The notes below the pieces were generated by a model. The model worked only from the letters and a program-made list of their open reading frames with translations, was not told the origin of the DNA and searched no databases. From Streptomyces sp. NBC_01304 (lineage in GTDB: Bacteria; Actinomycetota; Actinomycetes; Streptomycetales; Streptomycetaceae): a stretch of 64,000 bases of DNA. Positions 24,335-34,041 of this stretch are shown one piece after another (within the stretch, counting starts at the first letter, position 1; each line of letters starts with the position of its first letter). The stretch lies in NCBI RefSeq assembly GCF_035975855.1, contig NZ_CP109055.1, positions 1,426,001 to 1,490,000 of the forward strand, written 5' to 3'. The position numbers and the translations under genes are program-made.

Positions 24335-26494
24335 TCAGCGCCCCAGCGCGTCGTTGGCCAGCTCACGGCGGGTGTTGCGGTTGTTCTTCAGGTCTTCCTG
24401 GAGGGTGTCGATGCTCGCGTGATCCCGGCCGGGGCCTTCCAGCTCGGCCCATTCCTCGACGAGCAGGTCCATCTGGCGCTCGGACCGCATGCTCTTCTCC
24501 GCGGCCTCCGCCGCGGCGGCGTCGTTGTTCTCGTCCTTGTACTGATTGGACATGTCGTACGTCCAGCAGTCGACCAGACGTTGCGCCGTGTCGCCGAGGA
24601 CGGGGATGGCGGTGACGGGCGCGCCGACCGCGTGGTACGCGATCTTGGCGTTCCAGTCCTCCTGGGCGTTGGCGCTGTCACGCTTGTCGTAGATGACGTC
24701 GTCGCGGATGGCGTCGTACGTACCGAGGACGGAGCCGCCCTCCCGGGCCGGCCGCTTGATGGCGTCCGCGGTGTTGCCGTCCGCGGCATCCATCTGCTGG
24801 GCGATGTAGGCCGTTTCGGCCTTGTGCATCGTGGCGTACGCCTCCGGGTCGTCCGAGGCGCCCCGCATCAGGCGGATCAGCTTCTGCGGGTCGGGCGAGA
24901 TGTGCGAGTCGTCGGCGGAGCCGAAGACGCCGTCCGCGCCCGCCTTGCTGCCCTCCATGCCCGGCACTTCTTCGCGGTAGTCGCCCTTGACGCCGGTGAG
25001 GATCTGGTGGGTGTCGTTGGTGTAGTCGGCCAGGGCGTTGCCCATCGGCTTCTGGAGGTTGGCGGGGATGCCCTCGTTGCCGGGGCTGGTGTCGAGCAGG
25101 TCGATGGTGTCGCGCATGATGCGCGCCTGTCCGTCGGTGTGCGGCGGGCCCGCCTTGTCGCCGGTGACGGCGTTCTCCAGGACACTGCCCAGGCCCGTAC
25201 GGGAGTTGGTGGCCTCGATGTGGTCGGTCTGCCCGGTGGGCTCCATGCCCCGGTAGACCTCCCGGACCTCCAGGTCCGGCCAGTCGCGCTTGTCGAGCAG
25301 GTACTCCAGGCGCTTGTTGCCGCCGTCCGCGCCGGGGTCCAGGTAGCGGGTCGCGGTGTCCGGGTCGCCGCTCATCACCTTCAGCATGTCGTCGACCGGG
25401 TCCTTGACGGCGACCGGGTCGACGTCGGCGCCCGCGTTGGCCTGGTCGTGCTCGTCCCAGAGGCCCGGATGCTTCTTCTCGGCCTCGATGATGTCGTCGG
25501 TGAGGCCGGTCGTCATGTGCGGCGGATAGGAGCCGGTGTCGCCCTGCTTGAGGAGCGAGGCCAGGGTCTGGTAGCCGTACGGGTTGCGGCCGTCGTCGCC
25601 GGTGCGTTCGGTACCGAGCTCGGCCATGTCCTTGCGCCACTGCTCGGAGAACTGCTTGTCCTTGTTGGCGGTGGCGAGGTTGTTGGCCAGCGCGGACTGG
25701 ATGTTCCCGTACTTGTCCTTGTTCGCGCCGTCGCCGGTGCGTTCCTTCTCCAGGTCCTCGGCCAGGCGCAGGGTGCCCTCGGGGCCGAGGCTGTCGATGG
25801 TCATGCGGCTGAACTCGGGGTCCTTCTGGTTGTGGACCATCAGCCGGTGCAGTTCGTCGAGTTCGGACGGGGAGAGCTTCTCGCCCTTCTCGTACTTCTT
25901 GAGGAGTGTGGAGGCGCGCTCGGACTCGTCCTGGTCGACTGACTTGACCGTCTTGTCGTTGAAGCCCTCGTCGAGCTTGCCGGTGTTGCGGCGCAAGGCG
26001 GTGACGGCGGACTGGTCGGCGTTGGTGGCGGCCACGAGGAGCAGCTGAATGCGGCCCTCCCACAGTTTGAGGGTGAGTTCGTCGCCGGAGGGCAGCAGCC
26101 CGCCTCCCCCGTCGCCGTCCTTGTCGGGGTCCTTCAGGCTCACCTGGCCGGTGGCGCTGATCAGCACGCCGTTCTTCTTGCCGTCCTCGGTGAGTTGGCG
26201 CAGGTCGGCCTGGTACCCCTTCAGTTCGTCGTACGCGTCCTCAAGGACGGCCCGCAGCCCCTTGGCCTCGATGCCCGCGTCGGTGAACTCTTTGTTGGCG
26301 TCCGCCACTTGGGCCCGCGCGAAGACGGAGGTGGCGTCGAAGCTGGACCAGCCGGCCTGGTCGAAGGGGGTGAGCACCTGCTGGTCGTACGCCTCGTCCA
26401 TGCGCTCGTAGCGGCGCCGGTACTCGTCCCACTGGTCGGCCGCGCCCTTGATGGCGGCGACGTCCAGGTGGAAGAGCTCGGTGTAAGAGATCAT
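24335..26494 (-). CDS. Large helical WXG100-associated protein (DUF6571-like)
   Basis: A 719-residue, Asp/Lys-rich and mostly alpha-helical protein with no signal peptide. It begins with an ESX/LXG-like helical region (YTELFHLDVAAIKGAADQWDEYRRRYERM), and the body contains charged helices and a hydrophobic patch late (AVGAPVTAIPVLGDTAQRLVD). This matches large Streptomyces proteins annotated DUF6571, found next to WXG100-like genes. Function unknown; a type VII secretion substrate or partner is plausible. It lies 14 bases after the WXG100-like gene and is coupled to the membrane-anchored gene. Confidence 0.72.
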   Translation of the reverse strand: MISYTELFHLDVAAIKGAADQWDEYRRRYERMDEAYDQQVLTPFDQAGWSSFDATSVFARAQVADANKEFTDAGIEAKGLRAVLEDAYDELKGYQADLRQLTEDGKKNGVLISATGQVSLKDPDKDGDGGGGLLPSGDELTLKLWEGRIQLLLVAATNADQSAVTALRRNTGKLDEGFNDKTVKSVDQDESERASTLLKKYEKGEKLSPSELDELHRLMVHNQKDPEFSRMTIDSLGPEGTLRLAEDLEKERTGDGANKDKYGNIQSALANNLATANKDKQFSEQWRKDMAELGTERTGDDGRNPYGYQTLASLLKQGDTGSYPPHMTTGLTDDIIEAEKKHPGLWDEHDQANAGADVDPVAVKDPVDDMLKVMSGDPDTATRYLDPGADGGNKRLEYLLDKRDWPDLEVREVYRGMEPTGQTDHIEATNSRTGLGSVLENAVTGDKAGPPHTDGQARIMRDTIDLLDTSPGNEGIPANLQKPMGNALADYTNDTHQILTGVKGDYREEVPGMEGSKAGADGVFGSADDSHISPDPQKLIRLMRGASDDPEAYATMHKAETAYIAQQMDAADGNTADAIKRPAREGGSVLGTYDAIRDDVIYDKRDSANAQEDWNAKIAYHAVGAPVTAIPVLGDTAQRLVDCWTYDMSNQYKDENNDAAAAEAAEKSMRSERQMDLLVEEWAELEGPGRDHASIDTLQEDLKNNRNTRRELANDALGR

Positions 26495-26508
26495 CGTGGC
26501 GGTCCCGT

Positions 26509-27198
26509 TCAGTTGAAGTCGGCGAGCGAGCGCTGGAGGGTGCTCATCTCTTGGTCGTTCGCCGACTCCGTGGTCGTGTAGCTGTTCGCGGTGGTCGTGC
26601 AGCGGTCGCCGATGGCCTGGCAGGTGCGGGACAGCTGCTGGGCCTGCTTGTCCCAGGTCTCCATCGTCTTCATGAGTTCGAAGCCCAGTTCACCGCCCCA
26701 GAAGTCGGCGCCCAGGGCCGCCGCTGCGGCGATCATCTGGTCGTCGTCGCCGACGCGGCCGTTGCTCTGCACGAGGCTGCCCAGCTGGTACGCGCCCTGC
26801 CCGGCGCGGTTCAGCGCACCCGGGTCGTCCACGCCGGAGAGGCCGCCGCCTGCTTGCACGCCGACACCCGGGCCGCCGCTCGGACCGCCGCCGGCGGACA
26901 TGGTCCGGATGCCGGAGTGGTTGAACCCGGGGTCGGGATGCGTGCCGGGCGCGGGGTCCCGGTCACGGACGTCGGTGCGGCTGTCCGGGGCGGGCATCTG
27001 GTGCGAGGTGCGCGGATCCGTTGCGGCGAGCGGAGTCGTGGGCGCCTGGATGCGCGGGTCCGGGGCGGCGTCGGCGGCCGAGATCGGCTGCAGACCGCCG
27101 TGTTGGCCGGGATGCGGCGCGGAGATCGGCCCGCCTCGCGGATCGAACCCGGTGTTCGGCGCCGATATCGAGGCCACTGAGTCGGATTCTGCACCCAC
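26509..27198 (-). CDS. WXG100-like protein with long disordered N-terminus
   Basis: A 229-residue protein. Residues 1-125 are Pro/Gly/Asp-rich and disordered. Residues 128-229 are helical with Trp-Gly-Gly at 167-169 in the turn and Tyr-Thr-Thr-Thr-Glu at 207-211, which resemble the WxG turn and the YxxxD/E export signal of type VII (ESX) substrates. The GTG start at 27198 follows GGGGGA; a longer frame is open but without ribosome site. It is first of a three-gene set. Confidence 0.75.
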   Translation of the reverse strand: MGAESDSVASISAPNTGFDPRGGPISAPHPGQHGGLQPISAADAAPDPRIQAPTTPLAATDPRTSHQMPAPDSRTDVRDRDPAPGTHPDPGFNHSGIRTMSAGGGPSGGPGVGVQAGGGLSGVDDPGALNRAGQGAYQLGSLVQSNGRVGDDDQMIAAAAALGADFWGGELGFELMKTMETWDKQAQQLSRTCQAIGDRCTTTANSYTTTESANDQEMSTLQRSLADFN

Positions 27199-27569
27199 AA
27201 CTTCCCCCTGTACCCATGCGTGCCCGCTGCGGGGCAGCATGCTTGTGCACGCTCTTGATCACTTGTCATCGGACGCTAATCGCTCGCGATTGCCCCGAAC
27301 CAGGAAAGCCGTCCACGCCTGATGCGTTCTTGACGTCGGCGCGGGCGACGCGAGGCAGGCGGCCAGGAGGGCGGTCCCCACCCGTGTCCCAGCGCTGCCG
27401 GTTCACAGCCTCCATGGCCGGCTCGGGCACTGTCCATCCGTGCTGACACCCATATACCTGCCATGACCCCAGGTGGCAGCATGTCTGGTTTGCGGCGGGT
27501 GCCCCACGGCCAGGAGCGGCGCCGGCCGCAAGCGCGAACGACAAGAACGACAAGAAGGAGGTTCGGGCT
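27199..27569. other. 371-bp divergent intergenic region
   Basis: Separates the WXG100-like set (minus) from the K+/H+ antiporter genes (plus). It has one minor stem, CTGCCA-N10-TGGCAG at 27458-27479, and a good ribosome site (AAGGAGG) just before the GTG at 27570. I looked for a cyclic di-AMP riboswitch, which often precedes K+ transport genes, and did not recognise one. Confidence 0.5.
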
Positions 27570-28055
27570 GTGCCCGCACCGCGGTTGAGTACGACTCCCC
27601 TGCCCGGGATCGGCGTCAAGTACGACCTCACCACCCGTGAACAGCGCCATCTGTCGGTGATCGCGCACCGGGACGGCACCCGGACGGTGAGCGTCCACCA
27701 GGATTCCGACCCGGACGAGTGTGCGCAGTCCGTGCATCTGACGCGGGTGGAGGCGGCCGCCCTGGTCGAGACGCTGACGCCCGCCCACCACAGCCCGAAC
27801 GTGCTGCACACCACCGATCTCGGCCTGGTCGCGGAGCGGATCGCGCTCTCGGCACACTCGTACTGGAACGGCCGGGTGCTCGGTGAGACCCGGATGCGCA
27901 CCGAGACCGGCGTCTCGGTGGTGGCCGTCCTGCGCCGGGCCACCGCGATGCCGTCCCCGGCACCGGACTTCCGGCTGTCGGGCGGGGACACCCTGATCGT
28001 CATCGGCACCCGCGAGGGCGTCGAGTCGGCCGCGTCGATACTCGGACGTGAGTGA
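27570..28055 (+). CDS. KhtT-like regulatory subunit of K+/H+ antiporter (TrkA-C domain)
   Basis: A 161-residue soluble protein. Residues 75-160 form a TrkA-C (RCK_C) domain: GRVLGETRMRTETGVSVVAVLRR and then LSGGDTLIVIGTREGVESAASIL. The N-terminal part resembles KhtT. Such subunits gate a partner antiporter in response to pH, ions or nucleotides. GTG start after AAGGAGG. Overlaps the antiporter gene by 8 bases, so they form a stoichiometric pair. Confidence 0.88.
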   Translation: MPAPRLSTTPLPGIGVKYDLTTREQRHLSVIAHRDGTRTVSVHQDSDPDECAQSVHLTRVEAAALVETLTPAHHSPNVLHTTDLGLVAERIALSAHSYWNGRVLGETRMRTETGVSVVAVLRRATAMPSPAPDFRLSGGDTLIVIGTREGVESAASILGRE

Positions 28056-29316
28056 GCACATGCACTCTGCGCTCTTCCTGATCGAGTTCGGCGCGATCAT
28101 CCTCGGCCTCGGCCTGCTCGGCAGGCTCGCGGGCCGGCTGCACTTCTCACCGATACCGCTGTACCTGCTCGCCGGTCTCGCCTTCGGTGAAGGCGGGCTG
28201 CTCCCCCTCGGCGCCAGCGAGGAGTTCGTCGCCATCGGCGCCGAGATCGGCGTCATCCTGCTCCTGTTGATGCTGGGCCTGGAGTACACCGCCAGTGACC
28301 TGGTCTCCAACCTGAAGACCCAATACCCGGCCGGGATCGTGGACTTCACCCTCAATGCCCTGCCCGGAGCGGCGGCTGCGCTGCTCCTTGGCTGGGGTCC
28401 GGTGGCCGCCGTGGTGCTGGCCGGTGTCACCTGGATCTCGTCCTCCGGCGTCATCGCCAAGGTCCTCGGAGATCTGGGGCGGCTCGGCAACCGCGAGACG
28501 CCGGTGGTCCTGAGCATCCTGGTGCTCGAAGACCTGGCGATGGCGGTCTATCTGCCCATCGTCACCGCCCTGCTGGCCGGCGTGAGCCTCGCCACGGGCA
28601 GCGTGACCCTCGCCATCGCGCTCGGTGTCGCCGGAGCCGTGCTCTTCGTCGCGGTACGCCACGGACGGTTGATCTCGCGTTTCGTCTCCAGCGACGACCC
28701 GGAGAAGCTCCTGCTCGTGGTGCTCGGTCTCACGCTGCTCGTGGCAGGCCTGGCCCAGCAGCTCCAAGTCTCCGCGGCGGTGGGCGCGTTCCTCGTCGGC
28801 ATCGCCCTGTCGGGAGAGGCCGCCGAAGGCGCGCACACCCTGCTGTCGCCGCTGCGCGACCTGTTCGCCGCGGTGTTCTTCGTCTTCTTCGGCCTGCACA
28901 CCAACCCGGCGAGCATCCCGCCGGTACTGGTACCGGCGCTGGCCCTGGCGATCGTCACGGCGTGCACGAAGATCGCCACCGGGTACTGGGCGGCGAAGCG
29001 GGCCGGGGTCGGGGTCAAGGGGCGCTGGCGCGCGGGCGGCACGCTCGTGGCGCGGGGCGAGTTCTCCATCGTCATCGCCGGGCTCGCCGTCACCGCGGGG
29101 ATCGAGCCCTCGCTCGGCCCGCTGGCCACCGCGTACGTCCTGATCCTCGTGGTGATCGGCCCCCTGACCGCGCGGTACACGGCGCCTGTGGCCGCCCGTC
29201 TCACCCGCCGCCGGGCGCCGACCGCGCCTGTGCCTGCGCCTGCGCCTGCGTCGGCCGAGGCGGACGCCGACAGGAAGCCCGCTCCCTTGAAGTCGCCGAA
29301 CGGCCAATTGCCCTGA
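28048..29316 (+). CDS. CPA2-type cation/proton antiporter (KhtU-like)
   Basis: A 422-residue membrane protein with about twelve helices and the Na+/H+ exchanger fold. The conserved SSSGVIAKVLGDLGRL loop, the EDLAMAVYLP helix with the paired acidic residues, and VARGEFSIVIAGLA in the C-terminal part are those of CPA2 K+ efflux antiporters. The last 40 residues are a Pro/Ala-rich tail. With KhtT-like it probably exports K+ in exchange for H+. GTG start inside the khtT-like stop region. Confidence 0.9.
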   Translation: MSEHMHSALFLIEFGAIILGLGLLGRLAGRLHFSPIPLYLLAGLAFGEGGLLPLGASEEFVAIGAEIGVILLLLMLGLEYTASDLVSNLKTQYPAGIVDFTLNALPGAAAALLLGWGPVAAVVLAGVTWISSSGVIAKVLGDLGRLGNRETPVVLSILVLEDLAMAVYLPIVTALLAGVSLATGSVTLAIALGVAGAVLFVAVRHGRLISRFVSSDDPEKLLLVVLGLTLLVAGLAQQLQVSAAVGAFLVGIALSGEAAEGAHTLLSPLRDLFAAVFFVFFGLHTNPASIPPVLVPALALAIVTACTKIATGYWAAKRAGVGVKGRWRAGGTLVARGEFSIVIAGLAVTAGIEPSLGPLATAYVLILVVIGPLTARYTAPVAARLTRRRAPTAPVPAPAPASAEADADRKPAPLKSPNGQLP

Positions 29317-29466
29317 TTTGCACGGGAATAGATGTCGGCACGGATGGACAAATGGGCCCCGGCACAGACACCATCGCCCAGTCGGACGTCCCGGACGCCC
29401 CGGAACGCGTACCGACATGCACGTGCACGGCACCCGTCGGGCACCACCCGAGGAGGCCGCGCGTTC

Positions 29467-30444
29467 GTGTCACTGTTCTGGCGGATATTCCTGTTCAACG
29501 CCGCGGTCCTGCTCGTCGCGGCCACGCTCCTGCTGCTCGGGCCCGCGACCGTGTCCACGCCCGTCCTGTTCCACGAGGTCCTGATCGCGGGGGCCGGTCT
29601 CACCGTCATGCTCGGGACCAACGCGGCGCTGTTCCGGGTGAGTCTGACACCCCTGCAGCGCCTGACCCGGGCCATGACCACGACGGACCTGCTGCGCCCC
29701 GGACGACGGCTGCAGGTCACCGGCCAGGGCGAGATCGCCGACCTGATCGGCACGTTCAACACGATGCTCGACCGCCTGGAGGCCGAACGCGCGGCAAGCA
29801 GTTCCCTCGTCCTGTCGGCGCAGGAGGCCGAACGCCGCCGCATCGCCCAGGAACTCCACGACGAGGTCGGCCAGACCCTCACCGTCGTGCTCCTCGACCT
29901 CAAGCGGGTCGCCGATCAGGTTCCCGAGGCGCTGCGCAAGGATCTGCACCGGGTGCAGGAGACCACGCGGGCCGGCCTGGACGAGATCCGGTGGATCGCG
30001 CGCGGGCTGCGCCCCGGAGTGCTCGACGAACTCGGCCTCACCAGCGCCCTCACGGCCCTCTCCAACGAGATCACCGCGCATGCCGACTTCACGATCCGCC
30101 GCAGGTACGCGACGGACCTGCCCGACCTCGGCGAGCAGGTCGAACTCGTCCTCTACCGCATCGCCCAGGAGAGCCTCACCAACGCGGCACGGCACTCCCG
30201 CGCCGCACAGGTGGACGTGACCCTGAGCCGCACCTCCCACGGCGTGGAACTCCTCGTCGCCGACGACGGACAGGGCGTGGGGCGGGTCCCGGAGGGCTCC
30301 GGCATCCGCGGCATGCGGGAACGTGCGCTGCTCGTCGGCGGCGAGTTCACGATCGGCCCGGCCCCAGGGGGCGGCACGCGCGTGCGGATGAACGTGCCGC
30401 TCGAGAAGGCGACGGACGTACCTCCCGAGACGAGGGGTGTGTGA
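29467..30444 (+). CDS. NarL-type sensor histidine kinase
   Basis: A 325-residue kinase with two membrane segments near the N-terminus (about residues 5-26 and 33-56), a HAMP linker, a HisKA_3 dimerisation domain with the phospho-acceptor His131 (ELHDEVGQ), and a HATPase_c domain (ESLTNAARHS, DDGQGV, GIRGMRERA). The extracytoplasmic loop is very short, so it may sense the membrane. I chose the GTG at 29467 with AGGAGG nine bases upstream; a longer frame of 45 more residues is basic and non-conserved. Stop is 1 base from the regulator's start. Confidence 0.92.
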   Translation: MSLFWRIFLFNAAVLLVAATLLLLGPATVSTPVLFHEVLIAGAGLTVMLGTNAALFRVSLTPLQRLTRAMTTTDLLRPGRRLQVTGQGEIADLIGTFNTMLDRLEAERAASSSLVLSAQEAERRRIAQELHDEVGQTLTVVLLDLKRVADQVPEALRKDLHRVQETTRAGLDEIRWIARGLRPGVLDELGLTSALTALSNEITAHADFTIRRRYATDLPDLGEQVELVLYRIAQESLTNAARHSRAAQVDVTLSRTSHGVELLVADDGQGVGRVPEGSGIRGMRERALLVGGEFTIGPAPGGGTRVRMNVPLEKATDVPPETRGV

Positions 30445-30445
30445 G

Positions 30446-31117
30446 ATGCCCGAGAATCCGACCGCCGCGGCGCCGATCCGCATCCTGCTCGCCGACGACC
30501 ACGCGCTGGTACGCCGCGGAGTGCGGCTCATCCTCGACAGCGAGCCCGACCTCGACGTCGTCGCCGAGGCGGCCGACGGCGTCGAGGCGGTCGCCATGGC
30601 CCGCGCGCACCGGCCGGACTTGGCGGTGCTCGACATCTCGATGCCGCGGACGACCGGACTGCAGGCCGCGCGCGAACTGGCCCTGATCCAGCCCGCCCTG
30701 CGCATCCTCATGCTGACGATGTACGACAACGAGCAGTACTTCTTCGAAGCACTCAAGGTCGGCGCCAGCGGCTACGTACCCAAGTCCGTGGCCGACCGGG
30801 ACCTGGTCGCCGCGTGCCGCGCGGCCATGCGGGGCGAGCCGTTCCTGTACCCCGGCACGATGACCACCTTGCTGCGCAACTACCTCGAGCGCGCGCAGAA
30901 CGGCGAGCCGCTGCCGGACAAGGCGGTGACCGCCAGGGAGGAGCAGGTCCTCAAGCTCGTCGCCGAAGGACACACGTCCAAGGAGATCGCCGACATCCTG
31001 TTCATCAGCGCCAAGACGGTGGAACGCCACCGGGCCAACATGCTGCAGAAACTCGGCCTGCGGGATCGCCTCGAGCTGACCCGCTACGCGATCCGGACGG
31101 GGCTCGTCGAACCCTGA
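30446..31117 (+). CDS. NarL/LuxR response regulator
   Basis: A 223-residue regulator. The receiver has the acidic pair Asp17-Asp18, the phospho-acceptor Asp63 (VLDISMP), and the conserved Lys in the VPKSV turn. The C-terminal LuxR helix-turn-helix is TAREEQVLKLVAEGHTSKEI followed by KTVERHRANMLQKLGL. It pairs with the kinase encoded just upstream. Targets are unknown; the K+/H+ antiporter genes upstream are candidates. Confidence 0.95.
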   Translation: MPENPTAAAPIRILLADDHALVRRGVRLILDSEPDLDVVAEAADGVEAVAMARAHRPDLAVLDISMPRTTGLQAARELALIQPALRILMLTMYDNEQYFFEALKVGASGYVPKSVADRDLVAACRAAMRGEPFLYPGTMTTLLRNYLERAQNGEPLPDKAVTAREEQVLKLVAEGHTSKEIADILFISAKTVERHRANMLQKLGLRDRLELTRYAIRTGLVEP

Positions 31118-31203
31118 GCCGCGCTCGGGCCCCGCCGCCGCCCGGCCACGGTCATTCCGACGGCCAGGTCGTGGGCGGGCAACCTGCAGGTAATCTGACC
31201 TGC

Positions 31204-33900
31204 ATGCTTTACGGGAGGGATGCCGAGCGATCGGTCATAGGCCGGCTGCTCGAGGAAGCCCGCGCCGGGACGAGCGGTGTCCTGGTGGTCCGCGGCGAAC
31301 CGGGCATCGGCAAGACGGCGCTGCTGGACTCCTTCGCCGACCAGGGCGACATGCTGGTGCTGCGGGGCGTGGGCATCGAGTCGGAGGCCGAGCTGCCGTT
31401 CGGCGGCCTGCACCTGCTGCTCCGCCCGGTCCTCACCGACCAGCTGAAGGGTCTTCCCGAACCCCAACGCCAGGCGTTGGAGGGGGCGTTCGGGCTGGCC
31501 CTGGGTGTACCGGCGGACCGGATGATGGTGGGTCTTGCCGTGCTGACCCTGCTGTCGGAGCTGGCCGAGGGCGCCCCCGTGCTGTGCCTGATCGACGACG
31601 CCCAGTGGCTGGACCGGCCCTCGGCCGAGGCGCTGCTGTTCGCCGCGAGGCGCCTCGGGGCCGAGGGCGTCGCGATGGTGTTCGCGGTCCGCGACGGCGA
31701 AGCCCCCTTCCCCACACCGGGGTTGACGGAGCTGCGCCTGGCAGGGCTGTCCTGCGAAGCGGCCGCCGCACTGGTCGACGCCCGCGAGGGCGACCTGGTG
31801 TCGGAGCTACGGCGGCGGGTCCTCACCGAGGCGGCGGGCAACCCCCTCGCGCTGATCGAACTGCCCACCGCACTCGCCGAGTCCACACCGGGTCCCGCAC
31901 TCCCCCTCACCAACCGGCTGCAGTTGGCCTTTCACGCCCAGGCCGGCGGGCTGCCCGAGGCGAGCCGCACCCTGCTCCTCGTGGCCGCCGCCGACGACAC
32001 CGGCGACCTGGGCCTGCTGTTGCGGGCCACGGAGTCGATGGGGGCGGGTGTCGGCGACCTGCCCGCGGTGGAGAGGGCAGGGCTGCTGCGGGTCGACGGC
32101 CGACAGGTGACCTTCCGGCACCCTCTGGTGCGGGCCGCCGTCTACCAGGGCACCCCGCTCGATCAACGGCTGCGTGCACACCGGGCGTTGGCGGACGCAC
32201 TGGTCGATGCCGACCAGGCCGACCGGCGGGCCTGGCACCTGGCCTCGGCCGCCACCGGACCCGACGCCGACATCGCGGCCGAACTGGAGCGCACCGCATC
32301 GCTGGCGGCCGGGCGCAAAGGGTACGCGGCGTCCGCGGCGGCCTATGAACGAGCGGCCCAGCTGGCCGTCACTGCCGACGTACGCACCCGTCTGCTCACC
32401 CTGGCCGCCGAGACCGCCCTGGAGTCCGGCGCCCTCGCCCGGGCCCAGACCCTGGCGGAGCGGATCACCGACCCGGCGGCCCGCCGCGGCCTGGTCCGGG
32501 TCCGGGCGACGGCCGCAGCCGGCCGGGGCTTCCTCCGCCAGGCCCATGCCCTGCAGTTGGCGGAGGCCGCGAGGCTCGCGCAGAGCGACCCGGTCGGGGC
32601 CGTCGAGGTCATGATGGACGCCCTGCACACCACCTGGTTCGCGGGCGAGCACGACCTCGCCACCGTGACGGCGGCCCAACTGGAGGCGCTGCGGCCGCCC
32701 GCAGGCAATCCCGCCTGGTCGGTGCTGCAGCTCCAGCGCTGGTTGACGGCCCTGGCACTCTGCCGCTCCGCCGAGCGGCTGCCCGACTTGCCGGAGGTCT
32801 TCACCGAGGCGGCCGCCCTGCGCGCACACGAGGCCAGGGATCTCCTGATGATCTGTGGCATCGGCCTGATGGGCGGCCTCGACGCGGAAGCGGAGGCCCT
32901 GGCGTCGAAGGTGGCGTCCGCGGCACGCAACGAGGGCAAGGTCGGCGTCCTGCCCTCGGCCCTGTACTACGCGGCCATCTCCCAGACCTTCCTGGGCCGC
33001 TACCGCTCCGCCGCGACCAGCGCCGCGGAGGCGCTCGACATCGCCGAGGACACCGGACAGCCCCACTGGGTGAGTCACGCGCACGGGGTCATGGCGTACT
33101 TGTCGGCGATCGAGGGCGACGAGCACCGCTGCCGCGACCTGGCCCAGGAGGCGCTGACCGACCCCGGCACGGGCGCCCGTCCGGCGGGGCCGCACCGGGC
33201 CAGGTGGGCGCTGGGCCTGCTCGACCTCGGCCACGGCAGGGTGCGGGAGGCCCTGGACCACCTGACGGTGCTGTACGAAGGACCGGCACAGCACCAGCTG
33301 CCCGCCGAACGCAGCCTGCCCGACCTGGTCGAGGCCGCGGCACGGCTGGGTGAACTCGACCTGGCCACGGGGGCGTTCGGCCGGCTGACGGACCTGGCAC
33401 GCCGGGTGCCCGAACCCTCCATCGAGGCGCTCCTGCACCGCTGCCGGGCGCTGCTCGACCCTCAAGAGGACACCTTCGCCCTGTCGCTGCGACTGCACGA
33501 GCGCGACAGCCGCCCCTTCGAACACGCCCGTACGCAGCTGCTGTACGGCGAGTGGCTGCGCCGCGGCCGCCACAAGTCCGAGGCCAGGACGCATCTCGCC
33601 GCGGCCCTGGAAACCTTCGACCTGATCGGCGCCCGGCCCTGGGCCGACCGTGCCCAGGCCGAACTCGAGGCCACCGGCGTCGCGATCACCCCGCGCCGCG
33701 GCCCGGGCGTGCTGTCCCTGCTCACCCCGCAGGAGCTGCACATCGTCACGCTGGCGGCGGAAGGCATGTCGAACAAGGACATCGCCGCCCAGCTGTTCAT
33801 CAGCCCCAGGACGGTCGGGCACCACCTCTACCGGGCCTACCCGAAGTTGGGCGTCGCCTCGCGTCATGAGCTGCCCGCGGCGATGGCCGACCATCGATAA
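31204..33900 (+). CDS. Large ATP-binding LuxR-family regulator (LAL type)
   Basis: An 898-residue regulator. The N-terminal AAA_16 ATPase has Walker A GEPGIGKT (residues 31-38) and Walker B VLCLIDDAQWLD. The middle 500 residues are helical repeats of the TPR/MalT kind. The C-terminal LuxR helix-turn-helix (LTPQELHIVTLAAEGMSNKDIAA...KTVG-type) sits in the last 65 residues. LAL regulators activate secondary metabolism or carbon-use genes. No such cluster is visible here, and its gene follows the response regulator without obvious cotranscription. Confidence 0.93.
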   Translation: MLYGRDAERSVIGRLLEEARAGTSGVLVVRGEPGIGKTALLDSFADQGDMLVLRGVGIESEAELPFGGLHLLLRPVLTDQLKGLPEPQRQALEGAFGLALGVPADRMMVGLAVLTLLSELAEGAPVLCLIDDAQWLDRPSAEALLFAARRLGAEGVAMVFAVRDGEAPFPTPGLTELRLAGLSCEAAAALVDAREGDLVSELRRRVLTEAAGNPLALIELPTALAESTPGPALPLTNRLQLAFHAQAGGLPEASRTLLLVAAADDTGDLGLLLRATESMGAGVGDLPAVERAGLLRVDGRQVTFRHPLVRAAVYQGTPLDQRLRAHRALADALVDADQADRRAWHLASAATGPDADIAAELERTASLAAGRKGYAASAAAYERAAQLAVTADVRTRLLTLAAETALESGALARAQTLAERITDPAARRGLVRVRATAAAGRGFLRQAHALQLAEAARLAQSDPVGAVEVMMDALHTTWFAGEHDLATVTAAQLEALRPPAGNPAWSVLQLQRWLTALALCRSAERLPDLPEVFTEAAALRAHEARDLLMICGIGLMGGLDAEAEALASKVASAARNEGKVGVLPSALYYAAISQTFLGRYRSAATSAAEALDIAEDTGQPHWVSHAHGVMAYLSAIEGDEHRCRDLAQEALTDPGTGARPAGPHRARWALGLLDLGHGRVREALDHLTVLYEGPAQHQLPAERSLPDLVEAAARLGELDLATGAFGRLTDLARRVPEPSIEALLHRCRALLDPQEDTFALSLRLHERDSRPFEHARTQLLYGEWLRRGRHKSEARTHLAAALETFDLIGARPWADRAQAELEATGVAITPRRGPGVLSLLTPQELHIVTLAAEGMSNKDIAAQLFISPRTVGHHLYRAYPKLGVASRHELPAAMADHR

Positions 33901-34041
33901 CTCGCGCTCCCATGGCCGCCCACCGGTAGCCGATGACTGATACCGCGCCCGGTATCCGTCATGGGGTTAAGTAACGCGGGCCGATTCCGCAGGTCGGCGT
34001 GCTCCCTAGCGTAGTGAGCACATCGACCGCAGGAGTTCCCC

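Noticed and set aside
24128..25942. Plus-strand frame of about 604 codons opposite the large helical gene.
   Set aside because: Val/Gly/Arg-rich repetitive shadow; the minus-strand gene has clear domains and coupling to neighbours.
27199..27569. Possible cyclic di-AMP riboswitch before the K+/H+ antiporter genes.
   Set aside because: I did not find the expected conserved core; only a weak 6-base stem is present.
31807..33894. Minus-strand frame of about 695 codons opposite the LuxR ATPase gene.
   Set aside because: Shadow of a certain gene with Walker motifs and helix-turn-helix.
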